Source: an uncultured bacterium (GTDB lineage Bacteria > Planctomycetota > UBA1135 > GCA-002748355). From it: a stretch of DNA of 35,786 nucleotides. Shown piece by piece: positions 1 through 7,650 of this stretch (the stretch's first letter is position 1; every line of letters begins with the position of its first letter). The DNA lies in the NCBI GenBank assembly GCA_937858895.1, contig CALLZN010000174.1, positions 1 to 35,786 of the forward strand, in the 5' to 3' direction. Made by a program: the position numbers and the translations under genes. The notes beneath the pieces are model-generated. The model was not told where the DNA came from. It made no database searches and worked only from the letters and a program-made list of their open reading frames with translations.

Positions 1-2
1 CG

Positions 3-1871
3 GGAGGTACGACCCGCGACGCGGCCATGATCGAGATCGCTCGTGATGGGGATGCGGCCGCGATCGCGGCCGTCCTCGACGCCGCGAAGGGCATGAGCTT
101 CGAAGTCACACGTCGCGCGGCGACGGCCCTCGGTCGTAACGCGCGCGCCCTCGGCATCCTCGCGAGGGCCTTGCTGCGCGACGACCAAGCTGCCGCGCTC
201 GCGGCGCGGGCGCTCGACGAGCACTTCGTGGCCCACAGCATGCCGCTGCCCGAAGATCCGGATGCGATCCAAGTCCTTCCCGAGCATGGCTTCGACCTTA
301 CGGGCATCGCCGACCTCGAAGACTTCTGCGATGTCTTGCTCGGCTCACGCGCGCTGCGGATTCCGGTCGTGCTCGAGCCGTCGCTTGCCTTGTCCGCGGG
401 CCCGGCCAAGCTGCCGTTTCCTGGAAGAGGGGCTTATCCACTGCGCTTCATTCTGCCGCCGCTCGATGCGGCGGTGGGGGCGCCGGCGACTTCGGGTTCG
501 CTCGTCCTCGTGCCACTCGTCACGAACATGGATGCGCGTGCCTTCGTCGTTCGCGACGACCGTGGGCCACGGACTTTGGCCAGTAGCTTCGTTCGGTCGC
601 TGGCCTACTTCACGAGTCCGCGCGCGCCCGACAAGCTGCGTCAGCGTGCTGCCATCACACTCGGGAGCCTCGAACTCGCCACGCTCGAAGAGTTTTTTCG
701 CACGGAGATGCAGCATCCCGAGACGCGTGACGCCGCGATCGTCGGCCTTGCCGTTCGTTTCTTGCGTGGAGTCGATGCGCAGCTGTCGCAAGAAGTCGCC
801 AGCGCGGCGCTCGAACTCTTCCGGGCGGTCGATGCGCCGCGCCAGGTGGTCGGAGCGGCTTTGCGCTTGCACTTCGAGCAAAGTCTCGCGGCGGGTCGAA
901 GCGACTTTTTGCGCGGCGAGAATGCGGGGGTCGCGGCGCTCATGGCAGGCGTGCATGCGCGGGGTTGCGAAGAGCGCATCGACGCAAACATCGCGCAGGC
1001 CCTCGCCCGCCGCGACGAAGGCGCGATCTTCCTCGCCGAGTGCTGGATGCGCGCCGCGCGCTTCACGGCGGCGCCGCTCGACCGCGACTTGCTGACCAAC
1101 TTGCAGCAAGCGCTCGCGCGCGAGGATGTCGATGGCCGCTTCGTCGACGCCGTGCTCGGCCTCCTCGATCGCCGAGGGCGCGGAGCTGCTGCGGCCCTTC
1201 CGGACGGGCAGCGATGGAACGAAGACTCGCAGCTCGGAGCAGCCTGGGGTCGCAGTCTTGCGCGAGCCGCGCGCATCGAAGATGCCTTCGTCCTTTTGGG
1301 ACGTGTCCAAGAGCTCGGTCCGGGCGGCTCAGCCTTGGTCGAGGCGCTTCTCGATACTCCTCAGAGCGCCGACCTCGTGCTCGATGCGCGCTTTGGACTT
1401 GCGCCCGCGGTGCGCGACGAAGTGCTCGCCTACGTCGACCCCATCGATGCCGCTCAGCGTGACCAGATGGGAGAAGCAGCCCGGCGGGTGCGGACGCGCT
1501 TGATGGCGCAGGTCGGTCAGCCGGTCGCGGTGACCGAGCGCAGCCGACTCGCCCGCACCTATGGACGCCTCTTGGTTGGCGCCAGCCAGAACGGTGCCTT
1601 CGATGGGAAGGGCCTGGTGTCCCACGTGGTGGAACTCCTGCAACGAGGCCAGGCGATCGAGGTCTTCGAAGCCGTCTTCGCGGCGCTCGTCCGCAGCGAG
1701 CCCCGCCTCGCTCGTGACCTCGTCGTCGAAGTGGCGGGTCGACGCGACCTCGATCCGGCCCTGCGTATGAAGCTGCCAGAGGTCCATGCCCGGGTCACGA
1801 ACGCGCTTCCGGGGGGGCAGCGACTCGTCGATCCCTTCGATCCTATGCGGCGTGCTGTCTCGCTTCGGTGA
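3..1871 (+). CDS. HEAT-like helical-repeat protein, 5' end outside window
   Basis: The reading frame is open to the left edge of the window. The first ATG (27) is preceded by in-frame codons that continue the same helical pattern, so the gene probably starts upstream and the N terminus is missing. About 620 residues are visible. They are Ala/Leu/Arg-rich and fall into amphipathic helical pairs (for example around residues 215-250 and 540-590 counted from the ATG at 27), as in HEAT/armadillo scaffolds. Between about residues 95 and 200 there is a segment richer in beta structure, with many Pro and Gly. I see no catalytic motif, signal peptide or membrane segment in the visible part. The gene ends with TGA 144 bases before the next gene. 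Function unknown; the repeat assignment is by eye. Confidence 0.7.
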   Translation, partial: GGTTRDAAMIEIARDGDAAAIAAVLDAAKGMSFEVTRRAATALGRNARALGILARALLRDDQAAALAARALDEHFVAHSMPLPEDPDAIQVLPEHGFDLTGIADLEDFCDVLLGSRALRIPVVLEPSLALSAGPAKLPFPGRGAYPLRFILPPLDAAVGAPATSGSLVLVPLVTNMDARAFVVRDDRGPRTLASSFVRSLAYFTSPRAPDKLRQRAAITLGSLELATLEEFFRTEMQHPETRDAAIVGLAVRFLRGVDAQLSQEVASAALELFRAVDAPRQVVGAALRLHFEQSLAAGRSDFLRGENAGVAALMAGVHARGCEERIDANIAQALARRDEGAIFLAECWMRAARFTAAPLDRDLLTNLQQALAREDVDGRFVDAVLGLLDRRGRGAAAALPDGQRWNEDSQLGAAWGRSLARAARIEDAFVLLGRVQELGPGGSALVEALLDTPQSADLVLDARFGLAPAVRDEVLAYVDPIDAAQRDQMGEAARRVRTRLMAQVGQPVAVTERSRLARTYGRLLVGASQNGAFDGKGLVSHVVELLQRGQAIEVFEAVFAALVRSEPRLARDLVVEVAGRRDLDPALRMKLPEVHARVTNALPGGQRLVDPFDPMRRAVSLR

Positions 1872-2015
1872 TACGGAGCGCACGGCGCGGATGCCCGCTA
1901 TCGTTAGCGCGTCGCTGGGCTTAGGATCACTAGCGAGGGACTGCACCTCACGTTCGATGCCCTCGCAAGACGAACTAGCGTTCAGGGCGGACTGCGGCGG
2001 CCGCGTTCGGGCACA

Positions 2016-2780
2016 ATGCCTGAGCAAGAGCTCATGAAACGAAAGACCGACATTCCCGCGGAAGAGGATGGACTGCAGATGCTCGTGGTCGTGGATCGCG
2101 TCGTCGATCCCTACCTCGTCTGCTTCCACGAACCGACAGGTTTCCGCGCTGAGCAGTTCCGCGGCTTGCGCAACAAGCTGCTCGTCCTCAACACGGACCA
2201 GGCAGCCAAGACGCTCGTCGTGACGTCGGCGATCCAAGGCGAAGGCAAGTCGACGACGACCTTGAACCTCGGCATCGTCATGGCCGAGCTCGAAGACCAC
2301 CAGGTCTTGGTCGCCGAGTTCGACTTCCGTCGTCCGTCGATCGAGCGCCTGCTCGGCCTCAACCCAGAGCCCGGCCTCGTCGAGCTGCTGCACGACGGCA
2401 TCGGCCTCGAACGAGCCATCCGTCCGTCGGGTATTCCGAACCTCGACATCCTCGCGGCCGGAGCGCGTCCTTCCAATCCGTCGGAGCTCATCGCTTCCCG
2501 GCGCATCGACGAGCTGCTCGGCGAACTCAAGGAGCAGTACCACTACGTCCTCCTCGACACGCCTCCGGTTCTGCCGATCACCGACGCGGGCATCCTGAGC
2601 GCGAAGTGCGACGGCACCCTCTTGGTCGTCGGTCTCGAGCGCGCACCACGGCGCATGGTGAGGGAGGCCATCGCGACCCTCGAAGACGTTGGCGCGATCC
2701 TGCTCGGCACTTTCGTGACCGGCGTGCGCGGCGCCGATCCGGCTGCCGACGAACGGTACCGCTACGTCGAGAGCGACTGA
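2016..2780 (+). CDS. CpsD/CapB-like P-loop ATPase (BY-kinase family)
   Basis: A cytoplasmic ATPase of the MinD/ParA-related CpsD/CapB/Wzc-C family, whose members are bacterial tyrosine kinases that regulate polysaccharide export. Walker A is SAIQGEGKST (residues 71-80). The A' motif is VLVAEFDFRRP (97-107), in which the usual first Asp is Glu. Walker B is YVLLDTPPVL (177-186), followed by the ITDAG stretch typical of the family. The upstream segment FRAEQFRGLRNKL matches the usual (S/A)EAFRxLRTNL helix. No transmembrane Wzc-type partner is fused or adjacent. The C terminus ends YRYVESD, with only two tyrosines instead of a long Tyr cluster, so autokinase activity is uncertain. Two starts are possible, ATG 2016 and ATG 2034; the second would remove six residues. 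The next gene, coiled-coil, starts 23 bases downstream, which suggests co-transcription. A ParA-like positioning role is an alternative. Confidence 0.85.
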   Translation: MPEQELMKRKTDIPAEEDGLQMLVVVDRVVDPYLVCFHEPTGFRAEQFRGLRNKLLVLNTDQAAKTLVVTSAIQGEGKSTTTLNLGIVMAELEDHQVLVAEFDFRRPSIERLLGLNPEPGLVELLHDGIGLERAIRPSGIPNLDILAAGARPSNPSELIASRRIDELLGELKEQYHYVLLDTPPVLPITDAGILSAKCDGTLLVVGLERAPRRMVREAIATLEDVGAILLGTFVTGVRGADPAADERYRYVESD

Positions 2781-2803
2781 GTCGAGAACAAGTCGAGGAC
2801 AAG

Positions 2804-3610
2804 ATGGGGAACGTCGGCAAACTCTCGCAGAAGCTCCAAGAGGCGGTCCGCAAGCTCAGCTACAAGACGACCGTCGACGAGCTCAAGAAGAAGGGCATTC
2901 AGCGCGTCAACGTCGTCGGCCTCGATCGCATCGTCGCGCTCATCGAGGCCGCCGTGCATCGCACCCTGAAGCAGCGCATTGCCGGCTTCGACGGCATCGA
3001 ACGCCGCGGCGAGATCGCCGAGCGCACGCGCGAGGAGTTCCTCAAGCTGCTCAACTCGAAGGAGACCCTCGAGCGAGCTCGCGACGAGGTCATCGAAGAG
3101 AAGGAAGTCCTCGAAGACGAAGTCGTGCGTTTGCGCGACGAGCTGCGCAACACGCAGAGCCAGCTCTCGAACCAAGAGGCGAAGATCGCCACCGAAGAGC
3201 GGCTTCGCCACGCCGAGGACGACGAAGAGCTCCAGCGCGAGATCGACGAAGTCATGTTCAAGCTCGGCTTCGCCGGTAATCCCAAGGGCGAGGAACTCGT
3301 GCGCAGCATCTTGTCGCTGACGCAGGTCCGCCTCGACGCGGAACGGCAACGAGTCGCAGAAGCGCGCCGCAAGGAATACCAAACCGAGGTCGAGCTGCTG
3401 AACCGCCGCTTGTCGAAGCTCAACGGCACCTTGCAAGAGACCGAAAAACAGCTCAAAGCCGTCATGCGGGCCAAGAACATCGACGACGGCATCGCCTCGA
3501 TTTACAAGGACGTCCAGGGACTCGACGGCGCCGACAGCCACTTCGAGACCAAGAAGGAGCTCATGTCGTCCATTTTCGAGGCCAACCTGCGCCTGCAGGG
3601 GAAGCGCTGA
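2804..3610 (+). CDS. Coiled-coil protein, unknown function
   Basis: A 268-residue hydrophilic protein. I chose ATG 2804 because GAGG lies a few bases upstream and coding character is poor before it, although the frame stays open further left. Residues 1-70 form a basic helical head (for example VDELKKKGIQRVNVVGLDRI). Residues about 70-160 and 185-230 are charged heptad-like coiled coil rich in Glu, Arg and Leu (EEKEVLEDEVVRLRDEL). The two are separated by a short non-coil segment (FKLGFAGNPKGEELVRSIL). There is no signal peptide or membrane helix, so it is presumably cytoplasmic. It sits between the P-loop ATPase and the MamK-like actin on the same strand, which makes a structural or adaptor role for that actin plausible. 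That is inference from position only; I do not recognise the family. Confidence 0.82.
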   Translation: MGNVGKLSQKLQEAVRKLSYKTTVDELKKKGIQRVNVVGLDRIVALIEAAVHRTLKQRIAGFDGIERRGEIAERTREEFLKLLNSKETLERARDEVIEEKEVLEDEVVRLRDELRNTQSQLSNQEAKIATEERLRHAEDDEELQREIDEVMFKLGFAGNPKGEELVRSILSLTQVRLDAERQRVAEARRKEYQTEVELLNRRLSKLNGTLQETEKQLKAVMRAKNIDDGIASIYKDVQGLDGADSHFETKKELMSSIFEANLRLQGKR

Positions 3611-3921
3611 CTGTCCCTTGCCAGTGCAAACAAAATGGCGTTGAAGGGGCGGCCTCAAGGCTCCACGATGCGCCGACGATGAAGATTCCATGGGTCGGGA
3701 CCTGGGGGAGGCGTGGCGAGCGCTCGTCCGCGATCCAAAGACGACGGACCGCATGAGACATGCTTGACCACGAAAACGACGTAACAGCCGCGGCGGCTGA
3801 ACGCAGATCTGCCAACCCAACGGATCCAAGTCACCCAGTTGATCGAAGTCAATCGAACGGTGCGAATGCTTCGCGGGCGACTGCGACCGAAGCGGCGACC
3901 GGCAAGACGAAGGTAGAAGCG
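3611..3921 (+). promoter_or_regulatory. 311-base leader/intergenic region before the MamK-like gene
   Basis: This stretch lies between the coiled-coil gene and the chosen start of the actin-like gene. It includes an open in-frame extension from ATG 3760, but its translation is low-complexity (Ala, Asn, Ser, Thr) and does not match the actin fold. I therefore treat it as leader or promoter rather than protein. A possible ribosome-binding sequence AAGG lies 8 bases before ATG 3922. I see no clear -35/-10 pair, terminator hairpin with a T tract, or RNA gene. If ATG 3760 is used, the actin-like protein would carry a 54-residue disordered N-terminal tail. Confidence 0.4.
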
Positions 3922-5004
3922 ATGAGCCAGTCCGAATCGAATCAAGCGAGCGCCGGCGACGCGAGTTCTTCCGGCAGCAAGGAAGCTGGTGTTCTCTACG
4001 TCGGGGTCGACCTCGGCACGTCGAGGACTTCGATCAGCGCGAGCAATGGTGTCCGCGAGACCGTGGCTTCGGTCGTCGGCTATCCAAAGGACGTCGTCTC
4101 CAAGAAGCTACTCAAGAAGGACGTCCTCGTCGGTCAAGAAGCCCTCGAGCGGCGCCTCTCCCTCAATATGTTCCGGCCCCTCGAGCACGGCGTGCTGAAG
4201 ACCGACGAAGACGGGTCGCAAGACCAAAACGCCAGGGCCGCAGCCGACCTGCTCAAGGCCGCCATCTCGATGGCGCGCGCGCGCAAGGACGAGCTCGTCT
4301 ATGCGGTGATCGGGGCGCCGGCCCAGGCCTCGATTCACAGCAAGAACGCGATCCTCAAGGCCGCGCGCGAGTGCGTCGATTCGGTCATGCTCTGCTCCGA
4401 ACCCTTCGCGGTCGCCTACGGCCTCGACATGCTCGAAGACGTGCTCGTGATCGACATCGGCGCCGGCACGACCGACCTCTGCCGCATGCACGGCACCATG
4501 CCCGAAGAGTCCGACCAGATCACGCTGACCTACGCCGGCGACTTCCTCGACAAGGAGCTCTACAAGGCCTTGGAGGCCAGCTGCACGGGGGCGAGCTTCA
4601 CGATCGGCATGATCAAGGACATCAAGGAAAAGTACGCCTACGTCTCCGGCGGGTCGGATCCAGTCCTCGTTGAGTTTCCGGTCGAAGGTAAGCCTGTCCA
4701 GTTCGACATCACGCAGCAGATACTCGACTCCTGCCGCAAGATCATCCCGCCGATCGTCGAGTCGCTCGGACAGCTGGTCGCGAGCTTCGACCCGGAATTC
4801 CAGCATCGCTTGCGCAACCGCGTGCTGCTCGCTGGTGGTGGTTCGATGATCCGCGGCCTCGATCGCGCGATCGAAGAGCACATGAAGTCCAAGCTCGGCG
4901 GTGGCCGCGTTCTTCGCATCGAAGAGCCGATGTACGGCGGTGCCAACGGCGCGCTCAAGATCGCGCACGACATGCCGGCCGAATACTGGGAGCAGCTGCG
5001 CTGA
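3922..5004 (+). CDS. MamK-like actin-family ATPase
   Basis: A filament-forming actin/Hsp70-superfamily ATPase, 360 residues from ATG 3922, the usual MamK length. Phosphate-1 loop: YVGVDLGTSRT (26-36). A segment SVVGYPKDV (50-58) followed by KLL is highly characteristic of MamK as I remember it. SEPF with Glu160 and VIDIGAGTTDL with Asp178 keep the 18-residue spacing of the two MamK catalytic residues (E143 and D161 in Magnetospirillum). The adenosine motif is LLAGGGSMIRGL (302-313). The C terminus ends MPAEYWEQLR, like the MPPQYWRQL-type end of MamK. The similarity is stronger than to MreB, FtsA, ParM or PilM. The first about 25 residues are Ser/Gly-rich and disordered. No other mam or mad gene is recognised here, so a magnetosome role cannot be assumed; organelle, protein-array or division-site positioning are alternatives. 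It ends three bases before the converging next gene. Confidence 0.88.
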   Translation: MSQSESNQASAGDASSSGSKEAGVLYVGVDLGTSRTSISASNGVRETVASVVGYPKDVVSKKLLKKDVLVGQEALERRLSLNMFRPLEHGVLKTDEDGSQDQNARAAADLLKAAISMARARKDELVYAVIGAPAQASIHSKNAILKAARECVDSVMLCSEPFAVAYGLDMLEDVLVIDIGAGTTDLCRMHGTMPEESDQITLTYAGDFLDKELYKALEASCTGASFTIGMIKDIKEKYAYVSGGSDPVLVEFPVEGKPVQFDITQQILDSCRKIIPPIVESLGQLVASFDPEFQHRLRNRVLLAGGGSMIRGLDRAIEEHMKSKLGGGRVLRIEEPMYGGANGALKIAHDMPAEYWEQLR

Positions 5005-5007
5005 CCT

Positions 5008-5946
5008 TCAGGGCGCGTCGTAGCTGCGCGCCTTGAACCAGTGGTTGCCATCGACGCCCATGTATTCGGCGCCGGCGGCGTCGATGGGATTGCGTGGCAG
5101 CCCTGCGCCCGGCTTCGGGACGTTGCGCTCTGCGCGTCCGTCGTACGGTCGAACCAGGTTACGCGTTTGTAGGACTTCGCCTCGCCCCGCCACGCGAAAG
5201 GTGGCGAAGCCGGTCTCGCCGATGCCCTCGGGCCAGGCGAGGCACTCGAGGCTCATCGTCGTCGCCCCGGAGACGTCCTCGAAGATCGGCCAGCAGCGGA
5301 AGCGATAGCCATCGACGCGCAAGTCGAGACATCCCTCGACCGTGGCGGCGCATGGCACGCCGAACTCGGCTTCGAGGGCGCTCGAGAACCTTGCGATCGC
5401 CTTCGGTAGGTCCGCATCCACGGCGATGGCGCTGATCTTCTTGCACCGTTCCTGGGCGAGAGTCTCGTGCCTTTCGACGTCGAGGTCTTCGAGCAAGCGG
5501 TCGCTGAGGACGGGACGCTGGTCGACGACACCCCGGTCGTCGCAGCCGTAGCCGAAGCGACCGCTCGCACCTGGGCGTCGCGGCTCGGCCTCGACGAGGG
5601 TGCCCGATCGCGCTGCCCCGGCGTCGAGCCGCAGGCGATAGTAGTAGGCATTGTCCTCGTAGACCGGCAAGAAGACGAGGGCCTCACGGCCGATGTAGTA
5701 ACGCGTGAATGGCTCGATCGTGCCGTCCGTCTGGATGGCGGTGGAGATCGCAGCCATAGCGTCGAGCAGGCCGCTCTCGGCCGCGAGCCGCGCAACGCGC
5801 GTCGTGCGCGCTCGCACCTGCGCCTCGCGTTCGCCGAGCTCGCTGCCACGATAGAGGGGCGCGACGAGGACGTAGACGAAGCCGAGCAGAGCGACCACGA
5901 CCAAGGCATCACCGAGACCCAAGCTGCTGGCGCGACGCAGGACCAC
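5008..5946 (-). CDS. Pseudopilin-like anchored protein with DUF2950-like C terminus
   Basis: A 312-residue protein starting at GTG 5946. An in-frame stop lies just upstream and no ATG is available between, which fixes the start. Residues 12-30 are one hydrophobic helix after a short basic leader (RRASSLGLGDALVVVALLG). It is followed by a long amphipathic helix (about 31-75), the architecture of type IV pilin and type II secretion pseudopilins, though without the usual Glu5. The C-terminal half contains GYRFRCW, LAWPEGIGETGFATF and a VLQTRNL stretch. These recall DUF2950 and planctomycete pseudopilin-like proteins, in which a secreted domain follows the pilin helix. Eight or so Cys residues may form disulfides outside the membrane. 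It converges on the actin-like gene with a 3-base gap, so transcription of the two overlaps. Family assignment is tentative. Confidence 0.72.
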   Translation of the reverse strand: MVLRRASSLGLGDALVVVALLGFVYVLVAPLYRGSELGEREAQVRARTTRVARLAAESGLLDAMAAISTAIQTDGTIEPFTRYYIGREALVFLPVYEDNAYYYRLRLDAGAARSGTLVEAEPRRPGASGRFGYGCDDRGVVDQRPVLSDRLLEDLDVERHETLAQERCKKISAIAVDADLPKAIARFSSALEAEFGVPCAATVEGCLDLRVDGYRFRCWPIFEDVSGATTMSLECLAWPEGIGETGFATFRVAGRGEVLQTRNLVRPYDGRAERNVPKPGAGLPRNPIDAAGAEYMGVDGNHWFKARSYDAP

Positions 5947-6207
5947 GATGCGGAAGCTAGCCCGGACTCGTCGGGAACGCTACAGCCAACGCATCCCCAG
6001 AACCTAGAGGAGCGGCCGAAAACCCGCCACATCCGAGAGCGCCCGATAGCACGTGATCTGCAAAGCCGAAAAGCCTCGACAAATCTCCCGATTTGACTTC
6101 GTTTTCCGGCTTCACATCTCACGCACTCTCGAACGTCTCGGCCCCACCGGGGTTCTCGGCCACACCTCTGGGCGACGCCGGGGACATGCCATAGCATCAG
6201 GAATCCC
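5947..6207. promoter_or_regulatory. Divergent intergenic region
   Basis: 261 bases separate the starts of the pseudopilin-like gene (minus) and cca (plus), so promoters for both must lie here or nearby. A modestly AT-richer patch (about 6050-6120) is the best place for a promoter. I could not pick a convincing -35/-10 pair or an operator palindrome. Confidence 0.35.
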
Positions 6208-7593
6208 ATGGACGTTGCCACCGCCTTCGATGCCGTTCCAGAGGTCGTCCTCGACCTGTGCCGTGCGCTCGAGCTGGCGGGGATGCGACCCTTCATCGTC
6301 GGTGGCACGGCGCGGGACCTCTTGCTCGGTCGCGTGCCCGTGGACTTCGATGTCGCGGTCCCTGCTGACCCAGGGCGCGTCGCGCGGGCCTTCGTAGCGT
6401 CGTCGTCGGGCTTCGTCCATGAGGCTGACCCGCGGGCCGAGCGGCACGGCACGACGCGGCTGCGTCGTGGCGACCGCGTGATCGAGGTCACGAGCTTTCG
6501 CGCGGATGGTCCCTACACGGATCATCGTCGGCCGGACACGGTGCGCTTCATCGAAGACATCGACGTCGACGCCACGCGTCGTGACTTCAGCGTCAACGCG
6601 ATCTACCTCGACGCCATACGGCGCACAGTCGTCGACCCTTGTGGGGGCCTCTCCGACCTCGCGACGCGACGGCTGCGCGTGATCGGGGACACTGAGCGCC
6701 GCCTCGGCGAGGATCCGCTGCGCGCCTTGCGTGCCCTGCGGTTCGCGGCGACCCAGGACCTGGTCTTCGATGCGGAGGCCGTCCGCGCGATCCGGGCCGT
6801 GGCGAGCCAAGTCGCCTTCGTGCCCAAGACGCGCGCGCGCCGCGAGCTCGAGCTCATGCTGACCGCGAAGGGAAGGGCACGCGCCGTCATGCTCCTCGCC
6901 AAGACGGGCGTCGGCGCCGTGATCTTGCCAGGCCTCGCTGAACTCGGGGGCGTGCCCCAGCCGCCGCAGTACCATCCTGAAGGTGACGTCTTGCGGCACA
7001 CGGCCCTCGTCCTTGCCTGCCTAGTCGAGCCGGTCGACGTCCGCCTGGCTTGGACGGCGCTCTTCCATGACTTCGGCAAGCGTGAGACCTTCGAGGTCGC
7101 GGCGGATCGCATTCGCTTCAACGGTCACGACCTCGTGAGCGCGCGTCATGCCGAAGCCTGGCTCCGCGAATACGGCGCGTCACGCGCCCTCGTAGAAGAC
7201 GTCGTGTCGCTGATCGAGGAGCACATCCGCATCGCTTCGGTCCCGGACTTTCGGCCCGCCCGGCGCGAGCGCTTTTTGCGCGACCCGCTCTTTGGGCTGC
7301 ACATGGCCTTCCACCGGGCTGACTGCCTCGCGAGCCACGGCATGCTCGACCGCTACGAAGACCTCCAGAAGCTCGCCGCGGCCATGGCGCCGGACCCCCT
7401 GGAACCCCTGCTCTCGGGCAAAGACCTCCTCGCGCAAGGCTTCGAAGCGGGCCCTGCCATCGGCGTCCTGCTGCGCGCCGTCGAAGAAGCCCGGGCCGAG
7501 CGCCAGATCCAAACGCCGGACGAGGCGCTGCGCTACGCCATGAACTTCGCAAGTCGGCACTCAATTCCATGCCGGTCGACTCCGAAAGGGTAG
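6208..7593 (+). CDS. cca: CCA tRNA nucleotidyltransferase with HD domain
   Basis: A class II nucleotidyltransferase that adds or repairs the 3' CCA end of tRNA (poly(A) polymerase is the alternative within the same superfamily). Head-domain motif GGTARDLLLG (32-41; more often GGxVRD) is followed by the metal-binding DFD pair (Asp46, Asp48). The RRDFSVNAIY motif and the LGEDPLRALRALRFA neck stretch are both clear. The C-terminal part has an HD phosphohydrolase-type signature (LFHDFGK, preceded by EGDVLRHTALV and followed by GHDLVSARHAE), as in bacterial CCA enzymes with an HD domain. The length of 461 residues fits. AGGA lies about 5 bases upstream of ATG 6208. The gene is divergent from the pseudopilin-like gene, with 261 bases between the two starts. 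Confidence 0.92.
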   Translation: MDVATAFDAVPEVVLDLCRALELAGMRPFIVGGTARDLLLGRVPVDFDVAVPADPGRVARAFVASSSGFVHEADPRAERHGTTRLRRGDRVIEVTSFRADGPYTDHRRPDTVRFIEDIDVDATRRDFSVNAIYLDAIRRTVVDPCGGLSDLATRRLRVIGDTERRLGEDPLRALRALRFAATQDLVFDAEAVRAIRAVASQVAFVPKTRARRELELMLTAKGRARAVMLLAKTGVGAVILPGLAELGGVPQPPQYHPEGDVLRHTALVLACLVEPVDVRLAWTALFHDFGKRETFEVAADRIRFNGHDLVSARHAEAWLREYGASRALVEDVVSLIEEHIRIASVPDFRPARRERFLRDPLFGLHMAFHRADCLASHGMLDRYEDLQKLAAAMAPDPLEPLLSGKDLLAQGFEAGPAIGVLLRAVEEARAERQIQTPDEALRYAMNFASRHSIPCRSTPKG

Positions 7594-7650
7594 TCGTGAG
7601 GACCGGCGCCCGAGCGGCGCTGGCGCAACGCGCCAAGGGGAGGGCGGCTG

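Noticed and set aside
2606..2803. N-terminal extension of the coiled-coil gene
   Set aside because: It overlaps the ATPase gene in another frame and its translation is Arg-rich, as expected from an out-of-frame reading of GC-rich coding DNA.
3655..3945. Small minus-strand open frame in the gap before the MamK-like gene
   Set aside because: Arg- and Trp-rich translation, no good start signal and overlap with the actin start; judged non-coding.
3922..5004. Calling a magnetosome gene island
   Set aside because: Only the MamK-like gene is recognisable; no membrane-invagination, iron transport or magnetochrome genes are seen in 35 kb.
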